The notes under the pieces: model-generated
Database searches by the model: none
Seen by the model: the letters and a program-made list of their open reading frames with translations, nothing else
What the model was told of the DNA's origin: nothing
In this document: piece after piece, positions 11,769 to 24,697 of the stretch
How positions within the stretch are numbered: the stretch's first letter is position 1
How the letters are laid out: the number at the start of each line of letters is the position of its first letter
Translations under genes and position numbers: made by a program
Assembly: GCA_015039315.1 (NCBI GenBank)
Contig: WIDE01000080.1
Span: forward strand, 93,843-153,115
DNA: 59,273 bases
Origin: Clavulina sp. PMI_390
Lineage: Eukaryota; Basidiomycota; Agaricomycetes; Cantharellales; Hydnaceae
Direction: 5' to 3'

Positions 11769-13448
11769 TCAATCCTCCCCAACGACCAAATTCCCCGGCG
11801 CCTCATAGAGTAAATGCTCATCTGATCCTACGCACGCGCACACACAGGGAATAATGACCACATCCCGAGCAAGACTCGTGATGTCCCCATAGGCGTGCGA
11901 GGAGATACAAGAAGGGAGCTGGAGCCTCTCTAAGCTGGTACCTCTTCGCATCCGCTCCACCAATACCTTGGCGAGGGTAAAAGCGAGAATGTCAGGTCGG
12001 CTCTCATAGTGTCTCGCTGAAGATCTAATCTCCAAGCTCAGATGCTTCAAATTTGGCGCAGTAGGCTCTGGATTAGACTCCTCAGCGCGGAGTGCCGCCA
12101 CCATGGCGTCCAACGTCATCACAGAAGCACCAAATCCCAAAGTCTCTAGACACTTCATACTAGATATCTGACTCGCTAATTTGAGAATTAGAAGATCCTG
12201 ACTGTCTTGAAGATATTCGCTTACCTTTTCTCGGAGCACAGTGTGAAACGATCTCAGAGCAGACCCATAGTCGAAGAATAGTTCTGATTGAAATCTCGTA
12301 GCTGCCCGACGCTCATCGTACGGCGGAAGCTCGCTCCATGTGCAGTAATCGATATTCAGTACATGAAATGAGACGATGCTCGAGGCATCGAGACAAGAGA
12401 GCAAGGGCGTGAGGAGATCCTTCATAACCATTTTTATGGTAACCTCTTTTAGATGGATGAAGTTGAGAACAGAGCTCCAATTCCTTCCAAAGTAGAACTC
12501 GTCGACATCTTCGATATGTAGCCTCATTAGGCTGGGAAAATGATGGAGAAGCTCTACCAGTGCTGCCAAGTCACAGACATTTTGGTTAGAAATGGTAAGT
12601 TCCCGAAGGCTCGGGGCTCCTATATCTCCAGAAATGCAGATGCCTTCAAGGTATAGCTTAGAAAGAGATGGAAAACGGAGAGAAGGATGTAAGGTGGGAA
12701 GACTATGATTTGCAGGGACTGGTCGTCCAGTGTCCGGGTCCCTGGCAATAATCTGAAGCTCTTCAAGGACATCCATGGCTATAGGAGGATCTCTCTTGTT
12801 GCCAAATATATCACCGAGAGAATGGAATTCAGTAGAATCACTCAAAATTGTTAGCCGTTTCAGTCGTCGTGCCAATCGTTCCATCGTTCTACCGGCAATA
12901 GTAGGTGCACGCTTCGCCCAATGGCACAACTCGATGGAGAGAGGGAGATTCTTCTTGATCAGGATATTGTTGAGATGACGGAGTATTTGGGGAGTCTGCC
13001 ATTGCATCCTGATCGGACTCCAAACGCGGTAATCACTGGACACCATACCACGCCATCTTCGGCAAACTTGGGCTAATGACACAGCAGGGGTTACAAATGC
13101 ATCGATAGTCGCGTCGGCGGTGGAGAGTCGGAATATGGGGCGCAGAACCTCATCTGGGAGAGAATGTATAGGGGTTTGAGCGTTATTGAGTGCATGATCT
13201 TCGGCGAGGAGGCTCTCGACCGAGTTGTCCAGCTTCTGGCTCAGCTGCAGGAGAACCGAGTGATAACCCCTGATCTCTTCTAAGCGAGTCTGGATTTGGA
13301 GAATAGTGTCCAGCCTTTGAACTGGCTGATATTCATGGAGAACGTGTGGAGTAAGCACCGAAGTTCCAGTCGAGGTTTTCGGCCAGGCCAGACTATGGAG
13401 TAAAGAAATCCCTCTGGAAACATCCTCGGAGATCTGTTGAAAGCTCAT
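11769..13448 (-). CDS. F-box-like protein, single exon
   Basis: One uninterrupted frame of 559 codons. A helical N-terminus (residues ~45-85, RLEEIRGYHSVLLQLSQKL) precedes an F-box-like segment near residues 96-150 (IHSLPDEVLRPIFRL, then CRRWRGMV and YRVW). The rest (~400 residues) has leucine-spaced stretches such as LRELTIS and LKHLSLEI that suggest irregular LRR-like repeats. It is probably an SCF substrate adaptor. It is not closely similar to the tandem pair at the left end and has no intron. It lies tail to tail with the carrier gene, about 200 bp apart. Confidence 0.85.
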   Translation of the reverse strand: MSFQQISEDVSRGISLLHSLAWPKTSTGTSVLTPHVLHEYQPVQRLDTILQIQTRLEEIRGYHSVLLQLSQKLDNSVESLLAEDHALNNAQTPIHSLPDEVLRPIFRLSTADATIDAFVTPAVSLAQVCRRWRGMVSSDYRVWSPIRMQWQTPQILRHLNNILIKKNLPLSIELCHWAKRAPTIAGRTMERLARRLKRLTILSDSTEFHSLGDIFGNKRDPPIAMDVLEELQIIARDPDTGRPVPANHSLPTLHPSLRFPSLSKLYLEGICISGDIGAPSLRELTISNQNVCDLAALVELLHHFPSLMRLHIEDVDEFYFGRNWSSVLNFIHLKEVTIKMVMKDLLTPLLSCLDASSIVSFHVLNIDYCTWSELPPYDERRAATRFQSELFFDYGSALRSFHTVLREKVSEYLQDSQDLLILKLASQISSMKCLETLGFGASVMTLDAMVAALRAEESNPEPTAPNLKHLSLEIRSSARHYESRPDILAFTLAKVLVERMRRGTSLERLQLPSCISSHAYGDITSLARDVVIIPCVCACVGSDEHLLYEAPGNLVVGED

Positions 13449-13752
13449 AGATAGGATCAGCTACTTAGAAACGGAGAGCGGTTGGACGCGCAGCTTGCGG
13501 TTGGGTGTGAATGAGTGGCTGGGCAGACAGATCCGGAGCGTCACATTGAATACGTTGATAATGGCATATTGTGGTGGTTAACATAGCAAGAAATGGATCA
13601 TAGTACACAGCTAAGGCTAAGAAACATTATCGAATCGGGTATTCACAAGAAATATAGCTCGTGGCGTGACTCTCTAGCAATCAAGCAAAATCCGCCATGC
13701 CAATACCGGTAGCAACTAACGATTAGCGACGAAATAGGAAGTGATTATATGG
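13449..13752. other. Intergenic
   Basis: About 300 bp upstream of the single-exon F-box gene and downstream of the RAD16-like gene. No feature was recognised. Confidence 0.4.
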
Positions 13753-16700
13753 TTACATGCTGAATAGGAACCCTGGAAATGGTTTGAGTCTTCCTGTTGA
13801 TACGCGCTTCAATGGATTAATTGGCTTACCGAGATCTTCTTCGGTAAGACGACCCATCGCACTGTCGTCGGAGGATAAAGTAGCGTCCACCATGGCAGAC
13901 TTCTTCTCCTGCAGTTGGACGATACGATTCTCGATACTGTCTTCGACGACAAGCTTGATTGCATGGACGGGACGATGTTGGCCGAGTCGATGAATACGGT
14001 CCATCGCCTCTACAGCGAGGATGAGATTTGTATAAGGGACGTGACGAGATGACGTACGGAATTCAACAGCAGGATTCCACCAGCTGTCCATGAGATAGAC
14101 GCGAGATGCCTCTGTCAAGTTGAGCGCAACACCACCAGCTTTGAGCGAGACGAGGAACACGGTCACATCAACGTTGTTCACTAGGGGATAAAACAGTGGG
14201 TTCATAAGAGTAAACATAAGTTCGGATAAGGTTCCACATACTGAAGTGCTTGATTGTTGCGTCTCGAGCCTGAGGACTCATCGTGCCTTCCAGACGGCAG
14301 ATCTAAAGGCGAGCGGTCAAACCTTGCATCCCCAAAGTTTCCAGAGAATGGAAAAAACCGACCTTGAACCCTGCCTTCTGCAGTCTCCAGGCGATCAAGT
14401 CCAAGAAGTTGACGAACTGACTAAATACAATGCTCTTGGTAGTTGAGTCCTGGTGGCGCAAAGCCTCGAGCTCCTCAATGAGAGCTTCAATCTTGGTGCT
14501 TGAGCGCCAATTATCATGATCGAGGCGACCGAGGATGCCTTGGCGGGCTTTGCTAGCGACTTCTTCATCTTGCTCAATCGCTGGAGCTTCGAGATCGATT
14601 GTGAGAGTGACGTGGCAAACGGGGCAAGCAGGCTAGAGCGCGATTGTTAGCGTTTGTGCGATCAAGATGTGAGAAAGGACATGATACGAACCTCGTCTTG
14701 TCCACAGGCATCGATATACTGCGAAATACAGGCGCGATCGAACAAGTGGTGGCACGAGGACTTGATGGCATCTTCCGCGATTTCGTGGCAGATGCGACAC
14801 ACTGTCGTTTCGACAATATCACCCGCTAGACCTGGGTTGTTCTTGCTCTTGAGGACGAGATCAGGCTAGGAAAGGGAAAGGTGATTGTTAGAATCTTGGG
14901 AGATTGTGTGACGGGCAGTAACGTACATGGCAAGCCATCTGACGCATTCGAGTCAAACTATGGGATGCAGGGTTAGATTGATCATCTTCTGCATTGGGGA
15001 AGCAAGGGAATATTTGTCTTACAGGCTGAAGATGTTGCTGTAGTCTATGTTTGATAGCATTAGCACATTGGCGAGTACGGGCCAGGGAAGTTACATACTG
15101 CTGAGTAGGGTACCCTCATGCACATACGTCCTACAGAATCATGTTTAGCGATTGTGGGTTTACAGCGAGAGTACTGAACGTACGAGAATTTTCGCTGAAC
15201 GTCAGAGAACAGCGACAGGTATAGCTCCTTCTCTTCTGGACTGAAGTAATCACGGCGGACGATGATCGTTCGAGGTGGTAAGCCGAGGTCATCAGCACGC
15301 TCAATCTTCGTACGACTACAATTGAAAAAGCGTTCAGCGGATTGGCAACATCATAGGAGGCAAGGAAACCTACCGAAGCATCATGCGGTCAAGAAGAATC
15401 TTAAGCTTCTTGAATGCCGTTTTACCAGGCCCAGAGAAGGCGTGCTGCACCCAGAGAATTAGTCATAGGGGGGGCAGCGAGGCGCATGCTACATACCTTC
15501 TGGATGGGTGTCAAGATTTCGTTATTCCAGAAACATGTATGCTACAAGGGAGATTATAATGCTGCCCCTTAAGGTATCTCTCAATGTTATACATACCACC
15601 ATAGGGCTATGATCGCAGTCTAGGACGAAGACATGTCATCATCCTGATCGAGACATAACTAGGAAAAGGCATACCATCACAGGATTTCTTATTCGAGAAC
15701 TTCCAATGCAGCGACTTGCAGTCGCACCGTTTGCAGAAATAATAAGCAAAGGGATCACCATCCAAAAACCTGAATAGATACAGCGTGAATAGAACGTCTT
15801 GGGGTGGAAGTGTTCCTCTTATACCTGATTAGGCTGTAGAGCTCGCCAACTCGATTCTGCAGTGGCGTTCCTGAGAGGCACCACTTGAATGTTCCCCTGT
15901 TACCAACGATCAGTGAAACGGCAGACGAACTAGGAAAAACGCCCACTTTAATTCGAAAGCGCCTTTGGCGGTATTTGTCGATCGCTCTTTGATGTTGTGC
16001 GCTTCGTCGAGCTATCAAGACTCATGAGCGAGTGGTGCTTATTGCGCAAAGACTGTTGCAAGCTTACAATAATTCGTGCCCACTTGATCTGGTGGATCGG
16101 CGATTTCTCTTTGACCTGCAGATCGCCTCGCTTGAAGCCTTTCTCCTGCTTACGGAACGCAGACTCGAGCACAGCATACTAAGAAGGTGGATGTGATGAG
16201 AGTTAGGTTGATGACTTGGGGTAGATGTAAACAACGAACAGTAGTAAGCACGATATCGTGCTTTGCGATATCAGAAATCTTCTTTTCGCGCGATCCTCCA
16301 TGCCACACGCAGACCTGTAGATGCACGTAAGAAATGAATTACTACTAAGGAAGTAGCACGCCGTACCGAGAACCCAGTTGTATGAGTCTCAATCTCGTTC
16401 CTCCACTGCATAATAGCAACCGTAGGACTACGGTGGAGCACGATCAGCATCCTATTGACGAGACGGCCAAAAAAAAGAATCCTACGCGACGATGAGGTTT
16501 GGCTTGCGTCTGTCGGAAGACAGCAGTCCAAGCATCTGAACAGTCTTCCCCATACTATTGGCAGGATGTTAGGACAATGAGCGTAGTCAGGGGAATCCAC
16601 AACGTACCCCATTTCGTCAGCAAGGATGCCTCCCTTCCAGACTCCTTCCTCCTGCTTACGCATCCACGAAACACTTTCCTAATTACAGACTCGAACGTCA

Positions 16701-18261
16701 GCTGATGTTGCATGTTCTGACGCCAACAAGCAACATACCTGCTGGAATGGAAGCAGGGTCGCCTTGAAGCCCTCTGGCTGTGGTGCCTTCTCGGGCTTCC
16801 GGATTGGAATGGTGGCTTCAAGGTCACCCCAGGTCGTCCTAAGGTCAGGGTGATGGTGGTAGAGAGCTAAAGTGGACTTCTCGGCCTTAAGGAGGACGAA
16901 AAGGTTAGCATAACTGCCAGGAGTCCATGAAGATAGAGGTGTCACTCACAAAAGTCAACTTGCGACCTAATTCCTTGCGCAATCTTCTCTCCTCTGCCTT
17001 GACGGGGCCTTCCAGTTTTTTGGCCTCTGCCTTCTCGGCGCGACGCGCAGCACGCATCTCCTTGAGCGTCATCGCGCGCTTCTTGCTGGTATCGGCGACG
17101 ACGACAGCTTTCTCTTTGCCTTTGCCTTTCTTGGCAGCCGCCTTGCCCTTGCCTTTCTTGGTAGGCGCCGCGTCCTCTTCGTCAAGGTCGTCAGAATCGA
17201 TGTCTTCGGCACTCTCAACTTCCTCATCGTCCCAGGCGCCACTGTCATCCACTGTTTGCGACGTGCTCGCGCGTTTTTCGGCGGCGGCAGCGCGAAGTGC
17301 AGCAGCCGTTTGGCGCGATGTTCCCGCTGCATCACTCTTTCCCCGGCCGGAGGTAAGAGGGGGATTGAGCGAAGCCTCGATAGCGGCAGCGAGATCCTCG
17401 GCCTCTTCGTCGTCGTTCTCTGCCGCACCAGCAATCAGAGCGATGTCATCACCAGCATCGGAGCTGGCGTCGAGATCGGCATCAGAATCGAGCTCCATGT
17501 AGTCAAGGGCCTTGGCGGCACGCGTAACCCGAGCGGCGACAGAGCGTTTTCCGGAGGGAGGCGACGCAGCATTGTGAGTCTCGGACTCTTCGTCGCTGTC
17601 GTCCACATTGGAGTCGACCTCGTCGGCCTCAAATTCTGAGCCGCTTCCGTCGCTCTCGACAAGCTCTTCCGGCTCGGATTCGGAAGGAGGGGTGGGGGCA
17701 CGGGCTTTGCCTTTCCCCTTGCCTTTCGTGGCTGGGGCAGAATTTTTGGTGGTCGGCTTGGCGGGGGTGGTCTGAATGGAGTTGCACGTGTGAGCACGAG
17801 CCTCGGTCGGCACTGCATCTCTAAACTCACCGAGGCTTTGGACTTGCTGGACGAGGCCCTTGAAGCCCGAGGACGTGATGGAAGCTCTACGTATACAGTG
17901 GAAGATGTCGCCCGACGTTTCGGTGCTAGAGAGGGAGACCACAAAATGCATTGATTGAGCCACACAGTCAGAACGCTCGGCCCGAAAACGACTCACCACG
18001 CCTGGAGACTGGTACATCATCATCGTTATCGACGTCCGACGGTTCGCTATCACTTGGGAGCGCGCGTTTCCCCTTGTTTTTCGCGGCGCGAGTTTTAGAG
18101 GTTGAGGCGCTATCGTAACCAGCGCCGGGTGTGGTGCCTGGCGTAGTGGTTGGCGCTGGAGAGGCACTGTTGAGCGTTACAGGGGTGTTGAACCCTGTTC
18201 CTGAAGCTGTGGTCGTCGTCGTCGGCGACGAAGCGCGGGGTTTGGCGCGACGAGGAGGCAT
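13753..18261 (-). CDS. RAD16: RAD16-like SNF2-family ATPase with RING finger (nucleotide excision repair)
   Basis: Large multi-exon gene starting at 18261. The N-terminal third (18261 to ~16930) is low complexity: Thr/Pro-rich, then acidic and Lys-rich with basic patches. Helicase motifs follow. Walker A, DEMGMGKT, is split by an intron near 16615-16560. The DEAH box ([12 protein letters not shown]) is near 16010-15970. [15 protein letters not shown] is motif III-like, near 15880-15830. A cysteine-rich insertion with CDDC and [15 protein letters not shown] is typical of Rad16. A C3HC4 RING (CRICHEI ... CHHLFDRAC ... CPVC) lies near 14805-14610. Motifs V and VI ([22 protein letters not shown]) are near 14160-13980. 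A last intron restores the C-terminus LTEEDLGFLFSM, the usual Rad16 ending. Rad16 with Rad7 acts in global-genome excision repair of UV lesions on untranscribed DNA. Intact as far as I can read. Confidence 0.93.
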
Positions 18262-18416
18262 GAGGAAGAAATACAGAGCAACGTCTCACGTTAATGCAGT
18301 ATTGGTTGACTCCGAAAAGTAATTTGTGACTGTTTTCGGCTATTGCCTGTCACGCGTCCTCAGACTCTGGCGGTCCGAATCGAGCAGCCGCTTTTTGATC
18401 TCGATAAGCACACATC
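18262..18416. promoter_or_regulatory. Divergent promoter between RAD16-like gene and SDR gene
   Basis: Only 155 bp separate the two start codons (18261 minus, 18417 plus), so the two genes must share promoter sequence. No palindrome or TATA box stands out. Confidence 0.6.
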
Positions 18417-19876
18417 ATGCCCGGAAGACTACAGAACAAGGCAAGTAACATTATCCATCGTGTCGATCTTCTCCGCTCACGGTCTCTCTAGGTCGCGATC
18501 GTTACTGGGGCTGGAAGGTGCACTGAATGCTACTGATACGCGAGTCCAGACGAATACTAAACGCGTTTTGCTTTGTGTTACCCAACATACAGTGGGATTG
18601 GCCTTGAATCAGCACTACTCTTCGCTTCTGAGGGCGCCAATGTCGTTCTCGCTGATGTGAATCTTCCTGCGGCCGAGAAGACCCTCGCCTTGATCGAGAA
18701 AGAATATGTCCAGCAACTCGGTGTCCAAGCCATCGCTCTCAAGGCTGATGTGTCCAAGGAACCAGAGGTAAAGGCTCTTGTGGATGCTGCTGTAGAGAAA
18801 TTCGGTCGCCTGGATGTGATGGTGAGCTGTGCTATGAGATCGCGTGCTCGGCCGATCATTGAATCGACGATAATCTCCCATAGTTCAATAACGCGGGTAA
18901 GTTCGTCCGCGCAGCGAGCACTCTAAAAGCTCATTATATACGAAAGGCATAATGCATCCCGATGACGACACTGCCCTCAATACCGAGGAGAAGATCTGGT
19001 ATTCTTTCAGGATTTATATTAGTTGACTGGTCATTCTAATCCATCCTGCTCAGGGACCTTACGATGAACATTAACGTGAAGGGCGTCTGGTTTGGTACCA
19101 AGTATGCTATCCTTGCCATGCGCAAGAACCAGGCCGATCCTTCTAAGGGTCTCCAGACTGGAGGGAGCATTATCAACACCGCCAGCTTCGTCGCCGTCAT
19201 GGGTGCTGGAACACCGCAGCTCGCCTGTAAGTTCTCGGCACATCCATTAGCTATTGGTTCTCAAACCTTTGATCAGATACCGCGTCGAAGGGCGCTGTGC
19301 TCGCGATGACCCGTGAGACAGCGATGACCCATGCGCGAGAGGGCATCCGAGCAAACTCTCTCTGCCCGTAAGTCCATTACATCTTCATGCATTTTGGTGG
19401 TTCTGAAGCCTCGACCCTTTGATTAGCGGGCCCCTCAAGACTCGTGAGCAGTTTGTGTCTATTCGATAGCAAGTTCTCATACTAATGTTGCACTGTCAGC
19501 TCTCTTGATGGACTTCCTCAACACCCCGGAGAAGCGTGACCGCCGCATGGTGCATCTTCCCATGGGACGCTTCGGCGAGGCTATCGAACAAGCCCGCGCC
19601 GCTCTTTTCCGTGAGCCTCGTCACCTACACCATTGCCCTTGCATAGCTGACCTTTCCGTTAATAGTCGCTTCGGACGACAGCTCGTACATCACTGTAAGT
19701 CGACCGTGTCCTTATGTATGCATTTTCTCGCGATACTTAATAAACTTCTGAAATAGGGCACCGATTTCCTTGTTGATGGTGGTCTCTCCAACTGCTACAC
19801 CACTCCGATCGGCGAGCAGGTGGTGCCTCCTCCAACCAGCTTGTCGGCGACTCTGGCCGCCAAGTATGCTGCCTAA
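18417..19876 (+). CDS. Short-chain dehydrogenase/reductase (SDR)
   Basis: Multi-exon classical SDR. Exon 1 is only 24 nt (18417-18440, MPGRLQNK) and is followed by an intron starting GC (18441-18491), because joining at gc...ag gives NKVAIVTGAG exactly in frame. The cofactor motif TGAGSGIG is itself split by the next intron. Further signatures: a catalytic YTASK (Tyr and Lys four apart; the Tyr codon is split at an intron near 19228-19278), a preceding IINTASF Ser, NINVKGVWFGTK, PGPLKT and a C-terminal GTDFLVDGG. It should be a soluble NAD(P)-dependent oxidoreductase of ~300 residues. The substrate cannot be inferred. Closest functional relatives by motif are 3-oxoacyl-ACP reductase-like and polyol/alcohol SDRs. 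Confidence 0.88.
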
Positions 19877-20820
19877 ACAGTGGGAGCATAGTGGAATAAT
19901 AACCCAAACAATTGTACGTATTACTTGGTATAGACAATAGCAAGATTGAGAAATATTGCGAAAGGGGTGTGTGGTGAGGTAGTGTTGTACATGTATCCTC
20001 AGTCGTAGGCTGACGCGATCCGAGCAAGCTGATCCCTGGAGGTTCTTTGGTGAGACCAAGCGGGCATGCAGTGCTCCGTTTCGTGTAGAGACCTTCGAGG
20101 CACATGGAGAATCGAGCACATGCACCATAACATGTGCAGATTGAGCGCTCGCCTCTCAGGACACAGCCATCCGGTAGCTCTCATCTCAGTGGTATCGGGC
20201 GCTTGGCCCCTTTATTATTGGACCATTCTGAAGCACAAGCAAGCCTTCAGGCGGTGCTATTATCGTTGATCCTTTTCATAGATACGGCTTGGGGGGCTGT
20301 TCCATTGACAGTAAAGTCACTTCCATCCATGCCACACATGAGATGGGCGGTTTTTGGTCTCGTGTTGTGATTGAAAGGCATCGCAAACGGGTGGATATAA
20401 GAGAAATCGTGGAATCGTTAATCTAAAGTAACGGGAAACTGAGCCAACACCATCGACATCGGGCCAGTCTCTTGGCTAAATGAATGGCACGAGTGGCCCT
20501 GCCTCTAAACAAAGCGAGTATGAAGAAGTATTTCACAATGCCTCCCGGACTTTTATATCTCCCCAATAGAACCGTGTCACAGAAGTCTGGCGCTGATGAA
20601 TGATGCACCAAAGGGAGATGGACGCAGGAACGGGGGGCAGTGGCCGTGAACATGTTCGTCCTTCCACATCCCCTCTCACTGACCATCCTACTGGAAACTG
20701 TACCGCCCGATGGGATGAGCATAAGGCCAGGGCAGCGCCTTTTAACTTCTATGGTCCTACAAATATGTGGCTAGATGAAGACCATCTCACCACTCTTCTC
20801 TGGATCTCATTGCTCAAGCA
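19877..20820. other. Intergenic, promoter side of TPR-A
   Basis: About 940 bp with no convincing gene. It contains the palindrome at 20648-20657 and presumably the SDR 3' end and the TPR-A promoter. Confidence 0.5.
20648..20657. promoter_or_regulatory. Palindrome GAACATGTTC upstream of TPR-A
   Basis: Perfect 10-bp palindrome, 163 bp before the TPR-A start codon. The same 10-mer precedes TPR-B, D, E, F and G at similar distances, so it is probably a transcription-factor site. Confidence 0.7.
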
Positions 20821-23800
20821 ATGCCAGCCAATTTGGACTCCAACGCAGGAGGACCTCATAAGACTGGGCTCTCATTGGGCTCCCTTCCTGTCGAGGATGG
20901 CCAGTCTTCCTCTACCCTAGTCGAAGATGTGGACACAGGACTAGATTCCTCGCCCTTCGAATCACTCGCGTCAGAGATGCTGCAGATGATTTCGGACCTT
21001 CAAGAAATTCTCCACGTCGAGGAGCAGAGGATGCTGACAGAACAAGCGCATGATATCGGCGCTGATAATGCTGCGCTCTCCTCTAAAGACCTACCAACCC
21101 CTCCATCTCCCCACTGGAAAGGGTTCTCGCTGTTCAAGGATTTCTTCTCCACCATAACCTCGACACCACCGTCAGCAACGGCTTCTGATTCCAGTCCTAC
21201 ATTTCCTGTCCAAGGGTGGAAATCACTTCTTGACAGCTGCGTGGATGGCGTCAATCGCGTCATAGCTGCCCAAGTGGTTATCGAGAAGGCAGAGAATGCT
21301 GATCGCGACAGACCACCTCTGTTCTGGCTCCTGTACTCTGGCCACCGGTACGCGACCCCACGCTTTGGTTTTTATATTATATTGCTCACCGGCTTTTTTT
21401 TTTTTTTTTTTTTTTTTAGGTGTCTTCAAGACCTTCTCAAAGTCGCTGCGGTCAGTGGAGCACCTACCCCATCGTTGGAGGGGTGGGACCCTCAGCCATT
21501 ACTCCGGTGGTCTGACGACGCCCAGGTGCGCGCCGTTTCCTTCAATTCGACGAATTTCGCATGCTCACATTAACTTCAGAAACTGTTCCGAAAGCATGGA
21601 CTTGCTGACGACCAACGGGCTTCGCCTACAGAGCTCAGCGAGATTCCAGATCAGTCGAGTTTGGTGTGTTGTTTTGTAGATCCAGCCTCCATAGTTATCG
21701 CTAATATCCCTCCTTACCTAGGAAACTCCACGCGGACTTCTCGAACTCGTACCACAAGGGATGGTGCAATTGAATAAGAACGGGCTGCCGTTTTGTATGA
21801 TGGGTGAATTCAACCTCTGGATCACCCACAATCGTCCCACCATCCATGATGAGTCATTCGGCCGTCTCCGTGAACTCTCCCTGTTCCGTGGGGCTAATGG
21901 TCCCTTCCGTCATGAGTTCCTCGTTGCCGGCTTTGGGGATGATGGACAGGATCCTTCCACTTGGCTTCGGCTGGAGCGTAGGGCGCAGCTACCAAACGGC
22001 AAAACCAGCTCTTTGGCTAAGGCAAATTCATCAACATCGCTTTTTGGTGGTGTCAAGTGCATTGAGACCATATCGTTCTCCACTACCAAGTCTTCACTAT
22101 GCGCTCACGCCAACGAACTCGCCAGAATTACTCTCGAAGATGCCGGCCCATCCCCCATCTTGATCTCGACCCTCTGCCTCCAAATGCAGTCAACGAGTAA
22201 CTCTAATCCAGAGTATCAGCTGTTCATAACGAATTGTCGATGGTTCTCCAGACGAGGGTTACTCAACGCCGTGCACTCCTGTGAGACTGCTCACATCCCA
22301 CTTTCTCTGACCTGGAAGGGTGCAGAGAGCTCTGTGGAAGTGTTACGAGCAAAACTCGAAAAACCGCCGCTCTGGCGATCTGAAATCCAAGACTTGCGGG
22401 ACAAAGGGGCTAGTCATCGGGCTCTTCTCGCATTTGCCCTCGATAAATCCACCCGAGAATCCACACCTCTTTCGAGAGCCGTACTCGATCCTTTCCTTGA
22501 TTCCCTCAAGAACGCAACGCTTGACCCTGACGAGCGAACGGTCTTGATCGCTGATCTCCTCACCAAGCGATCTCACGTCGTTGCACAAGACGACCTTCCC
22601 CAAGCTCTCGAGGACGCTGAGCGTGCAGTCAAGCTGATGCGCGATCTCCCGAAGGATGCCTTCCGCCGGAATGAACAACTTGTGTGGTCCCTGGGTGCAC
22701 TGGGGAGCGCACTGCGAATGGCGGGTCGCTTTGATGAAGCAATCTCTGCCTTGCGCGAGTGTTCAGAACTCGACACCGACAAGTCGCAGCCATTTGCTCT
22801 GCGGCTCGCCGAACTAGGAGTTGTGTACACAATGGCAGGGCAGCCTGCGGAGGCTGTCAAGGCATTCGAGAAGTCTGTCGATGTCCTCCGACGGATAGAT
22901 GGGGACCGACGCTGGGCAGATACACGCGGAGAACGAGCCAATATCCTCACTCTGCTGGCCAAAACACTCGACAGTCTCAATCGCCATGACGAGGCAATCA
23001 CGGTCCGCCAGGAGGTTGTCTCTATCTGTCGCGATCTCGGGGACCGAGGCCGTGATGGAGACCATCTCGTGACTGCACTTATCAACCTGGCCAACTGCGC
23101 ATACTCTGCCAAAAAATACGAGCTTTCGCAAGAAGCTTTGAAAGAGGCAAATCGCTTGTGCAGGTCCGATCCCAAGATTGAGACAATGCTACCCATGGTG
23201 TTGGCGCTTAGTGCTCGCACGTCTTACCGCCTCCGAGATCTGAAGTCTGCTCTGCGCTATGTTTCAGCGGCGATTGACCTAAAGTCTTCTGACGAAGACG
23301 GAGATCCCGTCAGTTTGCGTGGAGTGTGGCTGGTGTCACGCTCGATGTACTTCTTTGAGGCTGAAAACATGTTGCGTGGATTGGAGGATGTTGAAGCAGC
23401 GATACCCATATATAAATCCGCTCACGACCGGAACCCCCAGAACACTACTATTGTTGACCAGTTGTGGAACCTGCATTTCACACGCGCGAATGCCCTCAGA
23501 AAGCTGGGACGGGCAGAAGCAGCCCTAGTCGCGTTCCGCAATGCGGCTGCCGTTCAGCGCCCTGCAGTTGAGGCCGAATCGGAAGGCCCTGAGCAGCTCT
23601 TTTTGGAGCTAATATTTACGCTCGACGGATGCGTGATGGTGCTCAAAGAGCTTCGTCGTCCTGAAGAAGCGAGAGTATACGCGGAAGAATCCATCAATCT
23701 TCTCCGTCTCCGGCAAGAGTCCTCGGTATCATCTGTACGCATCAGCGAAACGCTCCATGCTGCACTGCTCCGCCACTCTCGGTTTTTGGCTGAAATTGGA

Positions 23801-24697
23801 GATGGAAGCGAGGCCTTGGCCCTTACCACTCAAGCAGCCAATATCAGCCAGCCATCTGGAGTCGATCAGTATCATGTTTCAGCGTTGCTGCGCAAGATGC
23901 TTCAAGAGATCGAGAAAGGTCGCCCCGGACAGGCTATCGCCACCGCACAGACTGCTCTCGAGCTATGCGAGATACGTTTGCCCGACAGACGAGATCTGCG
24001 TAGTCTCACTCTCAGCTCATATGCCCGTGCCCTCGATGAGGCTGGGAAACATGCGGAGGCCGCTGAGAAACAGCAACAGTCGCTTGCGATCTTCCGCGAG
24101 CTGGCGGACTTCACCACAACTGAGTCGAGGATTTCTCTTGCCCAACGTCTGGGCAAACTCTCGGAGTATTACCAAGATGGGGGACTCTTCGAGCAAGCGC
24201 TCGTTTCCATCGATGAGGCCGTGGAATGGTATCAAGCACTGTATGAAGATGGCGATGACGACGGCCAGGCATACTCCCAGATAGTCGCTCGCAGGGCCAG
24301 TATACTCTTCTCGCTGGACCTCCCCGAGGAAGCCAATGCTGCTCTCGAGGATGAGTTCAATATTCTCAAAACCGCCTTGAGGGACATGCCTCCGGACAAC
24401 ATGCTTGACCTCACTCAACGATGCCATCGCCACATGCTGAGCTGCACTCAGAACGGTAAGGTGGTGGATGCATTGGATGCCGCACGCCAGTATGTCGTCC
24501 TGATGCGCTTGGCATCGGCGTTGGACTCTGAAGTTGATGGCTCGCTTGACGGCGAGAATGGGCCTCGACTGAAAGGATCGCTTGAGGATGTGCTCATTAC
24601 GGGCCTTCTGCCGGTTACTTCTGTGAATGTCCAGGCGGTTGATGGTCTCACGGCCACGCTGGAGAGTTTGAAGCTGTCTCCAGACTTCGTGGGTTGA
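20821..24697 (+). CDS. TPR-A: large TPR protein with His/Cys (putative permuted papain-like) domain
   Basis: Four exons: 20821-21347, 21420-21525, 21580-21663 and 21722-24697. Phases fit throughout and give 1230 residues. Residues 1-239 form a helical module ending in PPLFWLLYSGHR at the first intron, then a Trp-rich segment (GWDPQPLLRW) and a KHGLADDQ stretch. Residues ~250-430 carry FRHEFLVAGFG (His303) and YQLFITNCRWFSRR (Cys411); His before Cys in this spacing recalls circularly permuted papain folds such as LRAT and PPPDE proteins. Residues ~440-1200 are TPR repeats, e.g. AGRFDEAISALRE and AGQPAEAVKAFEKS. Intron 1 has a 24-T pyrimidine tract. It is the only family member on the plus strand. 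It ends 228 bp before the SH3 gene. The enzyme role is inference; a TPR scaffold is well supported. Confidence 0.88.
21394..21417 (+). repeat. Poly(T) tract forming the 3' splice-site pyrimidine run
   Basis: 24 consecutive T directly before the AG of TPR-A intron 1. It is unusually long for a fungal intron of about 72 nt, and absent from the other six copies of this intron. Confidence 0.8.

Noticed and set aside
16927..17502. 191-codon Ser/Ala-rich plus-strand frame
   Set aside because: Antisense shadow of the acidic, Lys-rich N-terminus of the RAD16-like gene.
20648..20657. GAACATGTTC as a heat-shock element
   Set aside because: Heat-shock elements need GAA and TTC two bases apart in alternating arrays; here they are four apart and single.
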